Of a DNA stretch of 64,000 nt, positions 28,677-38,254 are shown in pieces. The translations under genes were made by a program, and so were the position numbers. The first letter of the stretch is position 1; each line of letters starts with the position of its first letter. The notes beneath the pieces were generated by a model. It saw only the letters and a list, made by a program, of their open reading frames with translations. It was not told the DNA's origin and made no database searches. This DNA comes from Blattabacterium cuenoti (GTDB taxonomy: Bacteria > Bacteroidota > Bacteroidia > Flavobacteriales > Blattabacteriaceae). The stretch is from positions 62,001 through 126,000 of the forward strand of contig NZ_CP059213.1 in assembly GCF_014252255.1 (NCBI RefSeq), read 5' to 3'.

Positions 28677-29240
28677 ATGGATATTCATCAAAAAAATACT
28701 GAAAAACAATCATATTCATCTAATTCATCTAATGATGCCTGTAATGTTGGATCTTTTTCTTGTTCAGATGAAATACAGGATCCATTGAAAAAAGAAATAC
28801 AATTTTTGAAAGAAGAATTAGAAAAAGAAAAAAATAAGTTTTTACGTCTTTTTGCAGAATTTGAAAATTATAAAAAACGTATTAAAAAAGAAAGATTAGA
28901 TATTTTTATAACAGTTCATGAACAAATTTTTATAGATTTAATTCCAATTTTAGATGATTTTGAAAGAGGAATTAAAGAGTTAAAAAAATATAAAGATGAA
29001 TATTTAGTTCAAGGAATTTTTTTAATACAAGAAAAATTGATTAAAATTTTAAAAGAAAAAGGATTAAATAAAATAAAAATTAAAAAAGGAGATGATTTTA
29101 ATACAGATTTACACAATGCTATTTCACAAGTTCCAGTTATTACAGAAAATTTAAAAGGAAAAATTATAGAAATTATAGAAGCTGGATATATTATTAAGGA
29201 AAAAGTCATACGACATGCAAAAGTTATAACCGGAAAATAA
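28677..29240 (+). CDS. grpE: Nucleotide exchange factor GrpE
   Basis: Releases ADP from DnaK. An acidic, serine-rich N-terminus is followed by a coiled coil (about residues 35-75, containing LRLFAEFENYKKRIKKE) and the C-terminal beta domain ending in IKEKVIRHAKVITGK. 187 residues. It is 12 bases upstream of dnaJ, and the pair presumably serves a DnaK encoded elsewhere. Confidence 0.95.
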   Translation: MDIHQKNTEKQSYSSNSSNDACNVGSFSCSDEIQDPLKKEIQFLKEELEKEKNKFLRLFAEFENYKKRIKKERLDIFITVHEQIFIDLIPILDDFERGIKELKKYKDEYLVQGIFLIQEKLIKILKEKGLNKIKIKKGDDFNTDLHNAISQVPVITENLKGKIIEIIEAGYIIKEKVIRHAKVITGK

Positions 29241-29252
29241 ATTTTTATCTTC

Positions 29253-30371
29253 ATGGTAAAAAAAGATTATTACGAAGTATTAGGAATTTCTAAAAATGCT
29301 TCTTTAGAAGAAATTAAAAAAGCTTATCGAAAATTAGCAATAAAATATCATCCAGATAAAAATTTGGATAATAAAAAAAAAGCAGAAGAAAAATTTAAAG
29401 AAGCCGCTGAAGCCTATGAAGTTTTAAGTAATACAGAAAAAAGAAAACGTTATGATAAATTTGGTCATTCTGGTGTGAAAGAAAGTGTTTCTGGTTCAGG
29501 AATGAATATGGAAGATATTTTTACGAATTTTGGAGATATTTTTGCAGATGCATTTGGAGAAGGATTTTCTAGTTTTGGATTTGGAAGATCTAATCGTCAT
29601 AAAACTATTAAAGGAAGTGATTTAAGAATAAAAGTAAAATTGTCACTAGAAGAAATAGCTCATGGAATAGACAAAAAAGTTAAAGTAAAAAGATTAAAAA
29701 TAGCCAAAGGAATAAAATTTAGAAATTGTTCATCTTGTAATGGAACTGGTCAAATTATACGTATTACTAATACTATTTTAGGAAGAATGCAAACAACTTC
29801 TCAATGTCATATATGTTCAGGTACTGGAAAAAATATTGAAAATATACCTTATGGAGCTAATAGACATGGATTAATTAAAGAAGAAGAATTGGTTAATATT
29901 AAAATTCCAGCAGGACTTACAGAAGGAATTCAACTGAAAGTTTCTGAAAAAGGAAATGAAGCTCCATTTGGAGGAATTTCTGGAGATTTAATTGTATTAA
30001 TTGAAGAAATTCCTCATAATCAATTGAAAAGAGAAGGAATTAATCTTCATTATGATTTGTATATTTCTTTTCCAGATGCAATATTAGGAGCCTCAAAAGA
30101 GGTTCCAACTATTAATGGTAAAGCAAGAATAAAAATAGATGCAGGAACACAATCAGGAAAAACTCTTAGATTAAAAAATAAAGGATTACCTAATATTGAA
30201 GGATATGGATATGGAAGTCTTTTTATTCATGTTAATGTTTGGACTCCAAAAAAAATTAATGATGAACAAAGAAAATTTTTTGAAAAAATGAGAAAAAATG
30301 AAAATTTTTTTCCACATCCCGGTAATTCAGAAAAATCATTTTTTGATCGTGTAAGAGAAATGTTTTTTTAA
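29253..30371 (+). CDS. dnaJ: DnaJ co-chaperone with a half zinc domain
   Basis: Hsp40 that stimulates DnaK. The J domain has HPD at residues 33-35; a Gly/Phe-rich linker ([15 protein letters not shown]) follows. Canonical DnaJ has four CxxCxGxG repeats; here only two remain, CSSCNGTG (residue 159) and CHICSGTG (residue 185), matching repeats 2 and 3. At the place of repeat 4 the sequence is IPYGANRHG, and repeat 1 is deleted. Repeats 1+4 and 2+3 build separate zinc centres in the canonical protein, so one whole centre is gone. The C-terminal substrate domains are intact; 372 residues. Confidence 0.95.
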   Translation: MVKKDYYEVLGISKNASLEEIKKAYRKLAIKYHPDKNLDNKKKAEEKFKEAAEAYEVLSNTEKRKRYDKFGHSGVKESVSGSGMNMEDIFTNFGDIFADAFGEGFSSFGFGRSNRHKTIKGSDLRIKVKLSLEEIAHGIDKKVKVKRLKIAKGIKFRNCSSCNGTGQIIRITNTILGRMQTTSQCHICSGTGKNIENIPYGANRHGLIKEEELVNIKIPAGLTEGIQLKVSEKGNEAPFGGISGDLIVLIEEIPHNQLKREGINLHYDLYISFPDAILGASKEVPTINGKARIKIDAGTQSGKTLRLKNKGLPNIEGYGYGSLFIHVNVWTPKKINDEQRKFFEKMRKNENFFPHPGNSEKSFFDRVREMFF

Positions 30372-30464
30372 AAAAAAAGAAAAATATTTTTTTTTGCATA
30401 AATTTTATATATTAATATTCTTTTATTTTTATTAAAATAATAATTATCATATTAATAATAATTT

Positions 30465-31652
30465 ATGCAAAAAATAGTAGCAGTTGGACTTTCAGGAGGA
30501 GTAGATTCAAGTGTCGCTGCATTAATTCTTAAAAAGAAAGGTTATAAAGTTATTGGTTTATTTATGCATAATTGGGAAGAGGAAGATTATGTTGATAATA
30601 AATGTAATACTTGGAAAGAAGATATAATTGATGCTATGTTGGTGTCTCAACAATTAAATATACCTTTTCAAGTAATTGAAATGAAAAATGAATATAAAAA
30701 ATATGTAATTAATTACATGTTTAATGAATATAGTTTAGGAAAAACTCCTAATCCAGATATATTATGTAATAGAGAAATTAAATTCAATTTTTTTTTAAAA
30801 AAAGCTATTGATTTAGGAGCGGATTGTATTGCTACAGGACATTATGTATATAAAAAAAAAATTATAAAAAATAAAAAAATAATTTATCGTCTTTTAATAG
30901 GAAAAGATCTTAATAAAGATCAATCATATTTTTTATGTCAATTAACGCAATATCAATTAAAAAAATCCTTATTTCCATTAGGATTATTAACAAAAAATCA
31001 AGTTAGAAAAATAGCACATCAAAATGGATTACATAACGCTCATAAAAAAGAATCACAAGGTCTTTGTTTTGTAGGTAAAATTAAATTATCAAAATTTTTA
31101 CAAAAAAAAATTCTTCCTAAAAAAGGAGAGGTAATTTGTATTACAACTGATTCTTTTATAGATAAAGAAAATAAATCCTTTTTTTCTAAGGAAGAAGAAT
31201 TATTTTTTTTATCTAGAAAAAAAAAATATAAAAAATCAGATGGAAAAGTAATTGGATATCATCAAGGAGCTCATTGTTTTACTAAAGGTCAACGTAAAGG
31301 AATATCTTTAGGTGGTTATTCAGAACCTCTTTTTGTTATTGAAACCGATGTTAAAAACAATATTGTTTATACTGGAATAGGTAAAAAACATCCAGGATTA
31401 TATAGAAAATATTTATTTATTCAAGAAAAAAATATTCATTGGTTAAGGGAAGATTTGAGTATTAATGAAGGAGAAAAAATGGATGTATTTTGTAGAATTC
31501 GTTATAGACAACCATTACAGAAATCCAAATTATACAAAATAAAAAAGGGAATGTTTATTGAATTTGAAAAAATGCAATGTGCTATAACAGAAGGACAATT
31601 TGCTGTTTGGTATCTTGGAAAGGAATTGATAGGATCAGGAATTATTTATTAA
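30465..31652 (+). CDS. mnmA: tRNA-specific 2-thiouridylase MnmA
   Basis: Installs sulfur at C2 of wobble uridine in tRNA-Lys, -Glu and -Gln. The PP-loop GLSGGVDSSVAA is at the start, the first catalytic cysteine in NPDILCNREIKF near residue 102, and the second in SQGLCFVGK near residue 203. The 395-residue length is slightly above usual because of a lysine-rich insertion (about residues 230-260). Acts on the same nucleotide as MnmG, encoded at 54602-56476. Confidence 0.95.
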   Translation: MQKIVAVGLSGGVDSSVAALILKKKGYKVIGLFMHNWEEEDYVDNKCNTWKEDIIDAMLVSQQLNIPFQVIEMKNEYKKYVINYMFNEYSLGKTPNPDILCNREIKFNFFLKKAIDLGADCIATGHYVYKKKIIKNKKIIYRLLIGKDLNKDQSYFLCQLTQYQLKKSLFPLGLLTKNQVRKIAHQNGLHNAHKKESQGLCFVGKIKLSKFLQKKILPKKGEVICITTDSFIDKENKSFFSKEEELFFLSRKKKYKKSDGKVIGYHQGAHCFTKGQRKGISLGGYSEPLFVIETDVKNNIVYTGIGKKHPGLYRKYLFIQEKNIHWLREDLSINEGEKMDVFCRIRYRQPLQKSKLYKIKKGMFIEFEKMQCAITEGQFAVWYLGKELIGSGIIY

Positions 31653-31840
31653 ATTTTTAAAAATTTAAAAATTTAATTTTTTTTAAAAAAAAACTATTTT
31701 TTTTTATTATTAACAATAATACGTTGTAGATAGAATTTATGATTATAAACTTTACAATATATTCATAAATTAATTATAAAAATGATTATTTTATAAAAAT
31801 AAATACCTAAAAAATTCTTTTATATAATCTATTTTTTTCA

Positions 31841-31848
31841 TATTTTTG
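31841..31848 (+). promoter_or_regulatory. Candidate -7 element of the ilv operon
   Basis: TATTTTTG matches TAnnTTTG exactly. A start about 7 bases downstream would give a leader of roughly 110 bases holding the short ORF at 31883 and the hairpin at 31927. No convincing -33 TTG is visible. Confidence 0.45.
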
Positions 31849-31882
31849 CATATTATATAATTCATTATTTGAATGGATTTTT

Positions 31883-31942
31883 ATGGAAAATATATTCAAT
31901 TTTAAATTGAGTATTATTTTTTTTATCCCTACTAATCAGTAG
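31883..31942 (+). CDS. Candidate 19-residue leader peptide of the ilv operon
   Basis: The ORF reads MENIFNFKLSIIFFIPTNQ and stops at TAG within the right arm of the hairpin. It has four isoleucine codons (ATA, ATT, ATT, ATC) and one leucine codon, with ATT-ATT and ATC immediately before the left arm of the hairpin. Position and composition fit a sensor peptide for isoleucine supply. The peptide itself probably has no function. No homologue was searched; a short AT-rich ORF can arise by chance. Confidence 0.45.
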   Translation: MENIFNFKLSIIFFIPTNQ

Positions 31943-31950
31943 GGCTTTTT
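31927..31950 (+). terminator. Attenuator-like intrinsic terminator before ilvD
   Basis: CCCTACT (31927-31933), loop AATC, AGTAGGG (31938-31944) form a perfect 7-bp stem, followed by C and five T. It is by far the most GC-rich palindrome in the gap, and lies only 17 bases before the ilvD ATG, so it interrupts the operon leader rather than ending mnmA. The leader ORF stop codon is inside the right arm. Confidence 0.6.
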
Positions 31951-31967
31951 GATTTATAAAATATCTC

Positions 31968-33653
31968 ATGAAAAAAAGGATTAACAATTTTAGTAAAAAT
32001 ATAACAAATGAGCCAAATTTACCAGCTGCACATGCTATGTTATATGCTACAGGAATGAAAGAATTAGATTTTTGTAAAGCTCAAATAGGAATAGTAAGCA
32101 ATTGGTTCGATGGAAATCCTTGTAATATGCATTTAGATAAATTAGCTAAAAAAATAAAATTATCGATTTTATCTCAAAATTTAATAGGATTTCAATTTAC
32201 AACTATTGGTGTTAGTGATGGAATTACTATGGGGACATCAGGAATGAGATATTCTTTACCTTCTAGAGAATTAATAGCGGATAGTATAGAAACAGTAGTT
32301 AATGCACATTATTATGATGGAATAATTGCTATTCCTGGATGTGATAAAAATATACCAGGAGTTATGATTGCACTACTTCGATTGAATCGTCCCTCTATTA
32401 TAGTATATGGTGGAAGTATTTCTTCAGGTTATTATAATGGTAAAAAATTGGATATTGTTTCTTCTTTTGAAGCTTTAGGAAAAAAAAATACTTGTAAAAT
32501 CACCGAAAAAGAGTACAAAAATATTGTTAAAAATTCTTGTCCAGGTCCAGGAGCTTGTGGAGGTATGTATACCGCAAATACTATGGCTTCTGCTTTAGAA
32601 GCTATGGGAATGATGCTCCCTTATTCATCTTCATCTCCTTCTATAAGTGAAAATAAAAAAATAGAATGTAAAGAAGTTTCTATATATATTAAAAAACTTT
32701 TAGAAATAGGAATAAAACCAAAAGATATCGTAACTAAATCTTCTATAGAGAATGGAGTAAAATTAGCGATGGCTTTAGGAGGTTCTACAAATTTAATTTT
32801 ACATTTTTTAGCTATTGCTAAATCTGCAAATATTAATTTTTCTTTAAAAGACTTTCAAAGAATAAGCAATCAAGTTCCTCTTATTGGAAATTTAAAACCA
32901 AGTGGAATTTTTTTAATGGAGGATATTCATATGTATATAGGAGGAATGCCTGTTATTATAAAATATTTATTAAATGAAGGAATATTATCAGGAGATTGTA
33001 TAACTGTTACGGGAAAAACGTTATATGAGAATATGAAAAATGTTCCGAATATAACTTTTAATCAAAAAATTATTCATCCTTTATATAATCCTATTAAAAA
33101 AAATGGACATATTAGAATTTTATATGGAAATCTTTCTCCACAAGGATCAGTAGCTAAAATTACTGGAAAAGAAGGGACTATTTTTCGTGGAAAAGCTAAT
33201 GTTTTTAATTCAGAAAAAGAAGCTAATCAAGCTATTTTGAATAATAAAATTTTACCTGGAGTTGTAATTGTTATTAGATATGTTGGTCCAATGGGAGGAC
33301 CTGGAATGCCAGAAATGTTAAAACCAACATCTTACATTATGGGATCTGGTCTAGGTAAAAAAGTAGCTCTTATTACAGATGGTAGATTTTCAGGAGGATC
33401 ACACGGATTTGTTGTTGGACATATTACTCCTGAAGCACAATCTGGAGGATTAATAGCTTTAATACAAAATGAAGATTTTATTACAATAGATGCAGAAAAT
33501 AATACTATTACTCTTGAAGTAGAAGACCAAGAAATACAAAAAAGAAAAAACCTATGGAGTCCTCCTTTATTAAAAGTTAAAAAAGGATATTTATATAAAT
33601 ATATAAAAACGGTATCTTCAGCATCTGAAGGATGTATTACAGATCAATTGTAA
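31968..33653 (+). CDS. ilvD: Dihydroxy-acid dehydratase
   Basis: Dehydrates dihydroxyisovalerate and dihydroxymethylvalerate to the keto acids of valine and isoleucine. Fe-S cysteines are visible in IPGCDKNIPG and NSCPGPGACGGMYTANT. The C-terminal metal and substrate segment TDGRFSGGSHGFVVGHI is present. 561 residues, full length. First gene of ilvDBNCA, directly after the attenuator-like hairpin. Confidence 0.97.
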   Translation: MKKRINNFSKNITNEPNLPAAHAMLYATGMKELDFCKAQIGIVSNWFDGNPCNMHLDKLAKKIKLSILSQNLIGFQFTTIGVSDGITMGTSGMRYSLPSRELIADSIETVVNAHYYDGIIAIPGCDKNIPGVMIALLRLNRPSIIVYGGSISSGYYNGKKLDIVSSFEALGKKNTCKITEKEYKNIVKNSCPGPGACGGMYTANTMASALEAMGMMLPYSSSSPSISENKKIECKEVSIYIKKLLEIGIKPKDIVTKSSIENGVKLAMALGGSTNLILHFLAIAKSANINFSLKDFQRISNQVPLIGNLKPSGIFLMEDIHMYIGGMPVIIKYLLNEGILSGDCITVTGKTLYENMKNVPNITFNQKIIHPLYNPIKKNGHIRILYGNLSPQGSVAKITGKEGTIFRGKANVFNSEKEANQAILNNKILPGVVIVIRYVGPMGGPGMPEMLKPTSYIMGSGLGKKVALITDGRFSGGSHGFVVGHITPEAQSGGLIALIQNEDFITIDAENNTITLEVEDQEIQKRKNLWSPPLLKVKKGYLYKYIKTVSSASEGCITDQL

Positions 33654-33658
33654 TTGAT

Positions 33659-35356
33659 ATGGAAAAAAAATTATTTCCAGGTTCAGAAATAGTAATAAAA
33701 ACACTATTAAATGAAGAAGTAGAATATATATTTGGTTATCCAGGTGGTGCTATTATGCCTATTTATGATTCTTTACATGATTATTTAAATTTTATTTCAC
33801 ATATTTTAATGCGTCATGAACAAGGAGCAATTCATGCAGCACAAGGATATGCTAGAGCAACTGGAAAAATAGGTGTATGTTTTACTACTTCAGGTCCAGG
33901 AGCAACAAATTTAATTACTGGATTAGCTGATGCTTTAATAGATAGTACCCCTATTGTTTGTATTACTGGTCAAGTATCTTCTTATTTATTAGGAACTGAC
34001 GCATTTCAAGAAACAAATATTATCGATATTTCTCTTCCTGTAACTAAATGGAATACTCAAGTATTTAAAGCTGAGGATATTTGTGAATCAATTCAAAAAG
34101 GATTTTTTATAGCTAAAAAAGGTAGACCAGGTCCTGTATTGATAGATATAACTAAAGATGCTCAATTTCAAAAATCTGAATTTTATTATAATAAACGTTA
34201 TAAATACGTAAAAAATTTTCATCCATATCCTTCTCTAGAAGAAAAAAAAATAATAGAAGCTGCAAATTTAATAAATAAATCTAAAAAACCTTTAATTCTT
34301 GTAGGTCAAGGTGTAATATTAGCTGAAGCAGAAGAAGAATTTAAAAAATTTATTGAAAAAACAGGAATTCCCGTAGCTAGTACTTTATTAGGATTAGGTG
34401 TTTTAGATACAAATCATCATTTATATGTAGGAATGTTAGGTATGCATGGAAATTATGCTCCAAATATTTTAACAAATCAATGTGATGTTCTTATTGCAAT
34501 AGGAATGCGTTTTGATGATCGTGTGACAGGAGATGTAAATAAATATGCAAAACAAGCTAAAATCATTCATTTAGAAATTGATTCTTCGGAGATTAATAAA
34601 AATATATTATGTCATATTCCAATTTTAGGAAATTGTAAATTTTCTTTAATAAAATTGATGAACTATGTCAATAAATCTAATCATGAAGAATGGAAAAAAA
34701 AATTTTATAATCTTCAAGAAAAAGAAAAAACTATAGTTATACAAAATGATATAAATCCAAAAAAAAAAGGAATGACTATGGGGGAAGTTATTAAATGGAT
34801 TAATAAATATAAACAAAAAAATGCTATTCTTGTAACTGATGTAGGACAACATCAAATGATAGCTTCAAGATATTTTAATTTTACTTATAAAAAAAGTCAA
34901 ATAACTTCTGGTGGATTAGGAACAATGGGTTTTGCTTTACCAGCTTCAATAGGAGCTAAGTTAGGAGCAAAAAATAGACAAGTTATTTGTATTATTGGAG
35001 ATGGAGGAATTCAAATGACTATACAAGAAATGGGAACTATTTTACAAAATAAGATTCCTATAAAAATAATTTTATTAAATAATAATTTTTTAGGAATGGT
35101 ACGTCAGTGGCAACAGTTATTTTTTGATAAACGTTATTCATGTACAGAATTAATTAATCCAGATTTTATAAAAATATCTAATGCTTATAATATAAAAGCA
35201 AAAAAAGTCATAAAAAGAGAAGAATTAAAGGAATCTGTAAAAATAACATTGAATAACGAAAAAGCTTTTTTATTAGAAGTTTTAATAGAAAAAGAAGACA
35301 ATGTATTCCCTATGATTCCTTCAGGAGCATCTGTAGATAAAATTCGTTTAACATAA
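33659..35356 (+). CDS. ilvB: Acetolactate synthase large subunit
   Basis: ThDP enzyme making acetolactate and acetohydroxybutyrate. GYPGGAIMPIYD with the RHEQGAIHAAQGYARATG segment holds the catalytic glutamate, and GDGGIQMT with NNNFLGMVRQ is the ThDP motif. I place the start at ATG 33659, 5 bases after ilvD; an ATG at 33632 lies inside ilvD and adds nine residues that the family lacks. About 565 residues. Confidence 0.96.
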   Translation: MEKKLFPGSEIVIKTLLNEEVEYIFGYPGGAIMPIYDSLHDYLNFISHILMRHEQGAIHAAQGYARATGKIGVCFTTSGPGATNLITGLADALIDSTPIVCITGQVSSYLLGTDAFQETNIIDISLPVTKWNTQVFKAEDICESIQKGFFIAKKGRPGPVLIDITKDAQFQKSEFYYNKRYKYVKNFHPYPSLEEKKIIEAANLINKSKKPLILVGQGVILAEAEEEFKKFIEKTGIPVASTLLGLGVLDTNHHLYVGMLGMHGNYAPNILTNQCDVLIAIGMRFDDRVTGDVNKYAKQAKIIHLEIDSSEINKNILCHIPILGNCKFSLIKLMNYVNKSNHEEWKKKFYNLQEKEKTIVIQNDINPKKKGMTMGEVIKWINKYKQKNAILVTDVGQHQMIASRYFNFTYKKSQITSGGLGTMGFALPASIGAKLGAKNRQVICIIGDGGIQMTIQEMGTILQNKIPIKIILLNNNFLGMVRQWQQLFFDKRYSCTELINPDFIKISNAYNIKAKKVIKREELKESVKITLNNEKAFLLEVLIEKEDNVFPMIPSGASVDKIRLT

Positions 35357-35381
35357 TTAATTAAAAAAATATTTATATATC

Positions 35382-35696
35382 ATGAAGCAACAATTCAGAA
35401 TAATAATTTTAGGAGAGAAAGAAACAAGATTATTGAGTAGAATACTTATTATATTAAATAGAAAAAATTTAAAAACAAATCATATAAATGTTTCTAGTAA
35501 TGAAAATAAAAATACTGGAATTATTCAATTTCAATATGTTCTAGATTTAGAATGTCAAGAAGAACAATTAATTAAAATCAAAAAATTAATTGAAAAATTA
35601 ATTGGAATTATTCATGTTTATTATTCTAAAATAGAAGAAAAAAATTCCAGAAAAAATTTATGGAAAAAAATAGATTTACCACTAGCAACATCTTAA
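35382..35696 (+). CDS. ilvN: Acetolactate synthase small subunit, short form
   Basis: Regulatory ACT-domain partner of IlvB that mediates valine feedback. The beginning (FRIIILGEKETRLLSRILIIL) is a standard ACT domain. At 104 residues it has the ACT domain and a short tail only; many homologues are 160-190 residues with a second C-terminal domain. Valine feedback may therefore be altered. It follows ilvB by 25 bases. Confidence 0.88.
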   Translation: MKQQFRIIILGEKETRLLSRILIILNRKNLKTNHINVSSNENKNTGIIQFQYVLDLECQEEQLIKIKKLIEKLIGIIHVYYSKIEEKNSRKNLWKKIDLPLATS

Positions 35697-35710
35697 ATTA
35701 AATAAAAATC

Positions 35711-36763
35711 ATGAAAATTAAATTTGGATCAATAAAAGAAAATATTGTAACAAGAGAAGAATTTCCATTATCAAAAGCTCAAGAAATATTAAAAAAAGAA
35801 ACTATTTCTGTACTAGGATATGGAGTTCAAGGACCAGGACAATCTCTTAATTTAAGAGATAATGGATTTTCCGTCATTGTAGGACAAAGAAAAAATTCAA
35901 ATTCTTGGAAAAAAGCACTTAAAGATGGATGGATAGAAGGAAAAAATCTTTTTTCTTTAGAAGAAGCCTCTGATAGAGGGAGTATAATTATGTATCTTTT
36001 ATCAGATGCTGGACAAATTTCTTTTTGGCCTATTCTTTCTAAATTTCTTACTGAAAAAAAATCTTTATATTTTTCACATGGATTTGGATTAACTTTTGAT
36101 GAAAAAACAAAAATATATCCTCCTAAAAATATAGATATTTTTTTAGTAGCTCCTAAAGGATCAGGAACTAGTTTAAGAAGACTTTTTTTACAAGGTAAAG
36201 GAATTAATTCAAGTTATGCTATTTATCAAGATTATAGTGGAAAAAGTTTAGATAAAACATTATCTATTGGAATAGGAATTGGATCTGGATATTTATTTGA
36301 AACAAGTTTTAAAAATGAAGTATATTCTGATTTAGTAGGAGAAAGAGGAACTTTAATGGGAGCTATACAAGGAATTTTTTCTGCACAATATCAAATTTTA
36401 AGAGAAAAAGGTCATTCTCCTTCAGAATCCTTTAACGAAACAGTTGAAGAATTAACTCAAAGTTTAATGCCATTAGTAGCAGAAAATGGAATGGATTGGA
36501 TGTATGAAAATTGTTCTACAACAGCACAAAGAGGAGCTTTAGATTGGTGGAGAAAATTTAGAGATGCCACATTACCAATATTTAAAGAATTATATAATGA
36601 GGTTTCTTCTGGAAACGAGGCTAAAAGAATTATAAAATCTAATAGTGATATAGATTATAGAATAAAATTAAAAAAAGAATTAAAAAATCTTAGAAAAAGT
36701 GAATTATGGGAAGTAGGATCTATTATTCGCAATCTTAGACCAGAAAAAAAACATAATAAATAA
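35711..36763 (+). CDS. ilvC: Ketol-acid reductoisomerase
   Basis: Isomerises and reduces acetolactate to dihydroxyisovalerate. The dinucleotide site is VLGYGVQGPGQSLNLRDNG near residue 35, and the metal-binding acidic region is DLVGERGTLMGAIQG with VEELTQSLMPLVAENGMDWMY. The 350-residue length is that of a class I enzyme, not the long class II form. Between ilvN and ilvA in the operon. Confidence 0.96.
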   Translation: MKIKFGSIKENIVTREEFPLSKAQEILKKETISVLGYGVQGPGQSLNLRDNGFSVIVGQRKNSNSWKKALKDGWIEGKNLFSLEEASDRGSIIMYLLSDAGQISFWPILSKFLTEKKSLYFSHGFGLTFDEKTKIYPPKNIDIFLVAPKGSGTSLRRLFLQGKGINSSYAIYQDYSGKSLDKTLSIGIGIGSGYLFETSFKNEVYSDLVGERGTLMGAIQGIFSAQYQILREKGHSPSESFNETVEELTQSLMPLVAENGMDWMYENCSTTAQRGALDWWRKFRDATLPIFKELYNEVSSGNEAKRIIKSNSDIDYRIKLKKELKNLRKSELWEVGSIIRNLRPEKKHNK

Positions 36764-36813
36764 TTTATTATTTTAAATATTAATAATATTTTTACCACCA
36801 TTTATTAAATAAA

Positions 36814-38079
36814 TTGAAAAAAAAATTTAAAGGATACTTTCCTTCTTATGAAGATATTATCAAAGCAAAACATGTATTAAAAGATATTATTTATGAAACT
36901 CCGTTACAGAGAAATTCTATTTTATCAGAAAAATATAAAGCTAATGTTTTTTTGAAAAGAGAAGATTTACAAATTATACGTTCATATAAAATTAGAGGTG
37001 CTTATAATAAAATAAAAAGTTTATCTAAAATAGAATTAAAAAAAGGAATTGTATGCGCTAGTGCAGGAAATCACGCACAAGGAGTGGCATATTCTTGTCA
37101 CATATTAAAAATTCCAGGAAAAATTTATATGCCTAGTACAACTCCAAAACAAAAAGTAGAAAGAGTAAAAATGTTTGGAAAAGAATATGTTAAAGTAATT
37201 CTTATTGGAGATACTTTTGATGCTGTTAGTTATGAGGCAATAAAGGATTGTAAAAAAAATTCAAAAATTTTTATTCATCCTTTTGATGATATTAAAATTA
37301 TTGAAGGACAAGCTACTGTTGGTTTGGAAATTTTACAACAATCCATTTCAAATATAGATTACATTTTTATTCCTATTGGAGGAGGAGGATTAGCTTCTGG
37401 TATAGGAAGTCATTTTCAAGAATTTAGTCCAAAAACTAAAATTATAGGAGTGGAGCCTCAAGGAGCTCCATCTATGAGTTTTTCTTTAAAAAAAGGAAAA
37501 ATTATAGAATTAGAAACAATAGATAGATTTATTGATGGGGCATCAGTTAAAAAAGTAGGAGAATTGAATTTTAATATATGTAATCAAATATTATACGATA
37601 TTAAAACAGTTCCAGAAGGAAAAGTTTGTACAACTATTTTAGACTTATATAATTTAGAAGCTATTGTAGCAGAACCAGCTGGTGCTCTTTCAATAGCCGT
37701 ATTAGATTTTTATTCTGAAAAAATAAAAGGAAAAACTATTGTTTGTATTTTAAGTGGTGGTAATAACGATATCACTAGAACGGAAGAAATACGAGAAAGA
37801 TCTCTTTTATATGAAGAAAAAAAGCATTATTTTATTGTTAAATTCCCACAAAGATCTGGTGCTTTAAAAGAATTTGTTAATAATATTTTAGGTCCAAAAG
37901 ATGATATTGCTTATTTTGAATATTCTAAAAAAACTTCCAAAGAAGAAGGTCCTGCTGTAATAGGAATAGAATTAGCAGATAAAAATGAATTTTCGGCATT
38001 ATTAGGAAGAATGAAAAAATATAAAGTTCATTTTCAATATCTAAATAAAGATCCAGATTTATTTCGTATTCTAATATAA
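36814..38079 (+). CDS. ilvA: Threonine dehydratase (biosynthetic)
   Basis: PLP enzyme giving 2-oxobutyrate from threonine, committing to isoleucine. The PLP lysine is in IIRSYKIRGAYNK, the phosphate loop is IPIGGGGLASGIG, and CILSGGNNDITR is the usual C-terminal catalytic-domain motif. A single regulatory ACT-like domain follows (from about residue 335). The start is TTG at 36814 (KKKFKGYFPSYEDI), since no ATG lies suitably nearby. Last gene of the ilv operon; the convergent tRNA-Leu ends 12 bases away. Confidence 0.95.
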   Translation: MKKKFKGYFPSYEDIIKAKHVLKDIIYETPLQRNSILSEKYKANVFLKREDLQIIRSYKIRGAYNKIKSLSKIELKKGIVCASAGNHAQGVAYSCHILKIPGKIYMPSTTPKQKVERVKMFGKEYVKVILIGDTFDAVSYEAIKDCKKNSKIFIHPFDDIKIIEGQATVGLEILQQSISNIDYIFIPIGGGGLASGIGSHFQEFSPKTKIIGVEPQGAPSMSFSLKKGKIIELETIDRFIDGASVKKVGELNFNICNQILYDIKTVPEGKVCTTILDLYNLEAIVAEPAGALSIAVLDFYSEKIKGKTIVCILSGGNNDITRTEEIRERSLLYEEKKHYFIVKFPQRSGALKEFVNNILGPKDDIAYFEYSKKTSKEEGPAVIGIELADKNEFSALLGRMKKYKVHFQYLNKDPDLFRILI

Positions 38080-38091
38080 TTTTATTGATAA

Positions 38092-38178
38092 TACCCACGA
38101 CTGGATTTGAACCAGTACATCCTAATATTGGATACCACCCCCTCAAAGTGGCGTGTCTACCATTTTCACCACGTGGGC
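38092..38178 (-). tRNA. tRNA-Leu (anticodon GAG)
   Basis: Acceptor GCCCACG pairs with CGTGGGT (one G-U), discriminator A. The anticodon stem CCACT/GGTGG closes loop TTGAGGG with anticodon GAG. There is a long variable arm, as expected of Leu, and the T arm contains GGTTCAAATCC. CCA is not encoded. 87 bases. Confidence 0.95.
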
Positions 38179-38254
38179 TAAAAAAAAAGAAAAATTATTG
38201 AAATTTTATTAAAAAAAAATATAATCTATCTTTAAATAAATTTAAAAAAATTCT

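Larger units (their letters stand above)
31653..31967 (+). other. Long ilvD leader region
   Basis: A 315-base gap. The first part (31653-31840) is AT-rich and shows only runs such as AAATTTTTAAAAATTTAAAAATT that may end the mnmA transcript. The second part holds a promoter-like element, a short ORF and a terminator-like hairpin, described separately. No T-box or tRNA-like structure is visible. Confidence 0.6.
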
